DNA from: CALGFH01 sp036003705
GTDB lineage: Bacteria > Actinomycetota > CALGFH01
NCBI GenBank assembly: GCA_036003705.1
Contig: DASYSE010000105.1
Location: 1-64,000 of the forward strand
Reading direction: 5' to 3'
Length of the DNA: 64,000 nt
In this document: positions 63,758 to 64,000 of the stretch, piece after piece
Layout of the letters: each line of letters starts with the position of its first letter
Position numbering within the stretch: the first letter of the stretch is position 1
The notes under the pieces: generated by a model
What the model was told of the DNA's origin: nothing
What the model saw: only the letters and a program-made list of their open reading frames with translations
Databases searched by the model: none
Position numbers and translations under genes: made by a program

Positions 63758-63787
63758 AGAATAGTGGACATCCGCAGAAATCGTCAA
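63758..63787 (-). promoter_or_regulatory. Sigma-A type promoter of the rpf-like gene with long leader
   Basis: TTGACG (63782-63787) and TATTCT (63758-63763) are 18 bp apart on the minus strand. The predicted start near 63751 gives a leader of about 150 nt with stable hairpins (for example GGGCCC-TAC-GGGCCC at 63632-63646) before the Shine-Dalgarno. Confidence 0.7.
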
Positions 63788-63856
63788 GGCCGCCGACCAG
63801 CGCCATCGGGTAGTTCACCCTGGGTTGGTCCGCCCGAGGCGGCAGATGATGGAGAA

Positions 63857-63871
63857 TGTCCGCTTCGGACA
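63857..63871. promoter_or_regulatory. Palindromic operator touching the last start codon
   Basis: TGTCCGCTTCGGACA has perfect 6-bp arms and a 3-bp centre, and ends immediately before the ATG at 63872. It would block initiation or the promoter when bound. Confidence 0.45.
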
Positions 63872-64000
63872 ATGCTGCAGCAGCCCCGGGTCACACCCGG
63901 CACCCTCGTCATGGCCGCCGGCTGGCAATGGACCAGCGTCGGCGTGGCCATGCTCGCCACCACCGCCGTGTTCGTCGTCATGGCGGCCTACGTCTGGCGG
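63872..64000 (+). CDS. Partial membrane protein, cut by the window end
   Basis: The frame MLQQPRVTPGTLVMAAGWQW is followed by a hydrophobic helix (VGVAMLATTAVFVVMAAYVW) and runs off the window. It looks like an N-terminal membrane segment, but 43 residues are too few for a family call. Confidence 0.4.
   Translation, partial: MLQQPRVTPGTLVMAAGWQWTSVGVAMLATTAVFVVMAAYVWR

Noticed and set aside
63602..63780. c-di-AMP (ydaO) riboswitch before the rpf-like gene
   Set aside because: The conserved GGGGAxCC and GGGGTGAATC-type blocks are not found.

Overview
This window is high-GC DNA whose gene content points to the Actinomycetota, probably an uncultured lineage. The markers are a NucS mismatch endonuclease, the PdtaS/PdtaR (ANTAR) pair, an arginine cluster carrying argR between argD and argG, an Rpf/LysM cell-wall hydrolase, a class E/F-type sortase, and several starts with an extended -10 only 6-7 nt upstream (leaderless style). 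I see no rRNA, tRNA, CRISPR array or intact insertion sequence. Gene spacing is tight, and most of the window is metabolic.

Layout. 1-8.4 kb: tail of a frameshifted scramblase-like gene; metE under a cobalamin riboswitch and surrounded by three copies of a ~55-bp repeat; a miniature inverted-repeat element ending in the stop codon of nucS; a P450; an orphan sugar-type ABC ATPase; lysA. 8.5-16.6 kb: argC-J-B-D-R-G-H with overlapping starts and stops, a two-box ArgR-type operator at argC, no argF, and unusual palindromic repeats around and inside argB. 16.8-26.6 kb: an ECF sigma/membrane partner pair, a REC-PAS-GGDEF-EAL protein, a protease-like protein lacking its expected nucleophile, an SDR and an S9 peptidase read divergently from 15 bp, and PdtaS. 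26.9-31.9 kb: a secreted DUF4397 protein, a lipoprotein sortase, and an 1138-residue membrane protein that joins a degenerate receiver domain to a GT-C-like membrane core and LGFP-like outer modules. 32-37.5 kb: gltB (without gltD), pdtaR, PspC.

37.5-44.9 kb: a truncated AlkZ-like remnant, a phosphatase-fold protein without its catalytic Cys, a PQQ-type sugar dehydrogenase, a ROK kinase, a LolD/MacB-type ATPase with its FtsX permease, and pdxH closed by a clear hairpin. 45-50.7 kb: malate synthase and glycolate oxidase glcDEF, which together turn glycolate into malate. 50.8-57.2 kb: small and remnant genes, a J-domain protein, alaC, an acyl-CoA dehydrogenase behind a palindromic operator, a doubly frameshifted FAD oxidoreductase, and a GAF membrane protein. 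57.3-64 kb: DUF4230, a hexapeptide acyltransferase, a second degenerate-receiver membrane protein, a CoA transferase/aldehyde dehydrogenase pair, an Rpf-like gene with a long leader, and a partial membrane gene.

The strongest candidate for something undescribed is the pair of membrane proteins at 28461-31877 and 58885-59985. Each has an N-terminal receiver-like domain that keeps the beta3 Asp but has Arg-Pro in place of Lys-Pro, then a low-complexity linker, a membrane anchor and an outer region. The first is the last gene of a DUF4397-sortase operon. A second theme is palindromic short-repeat expansion in the arginine cluster, which lengthens the ArgB C-terminus. All family assignments come from motif recognition by eye; no database search was run.
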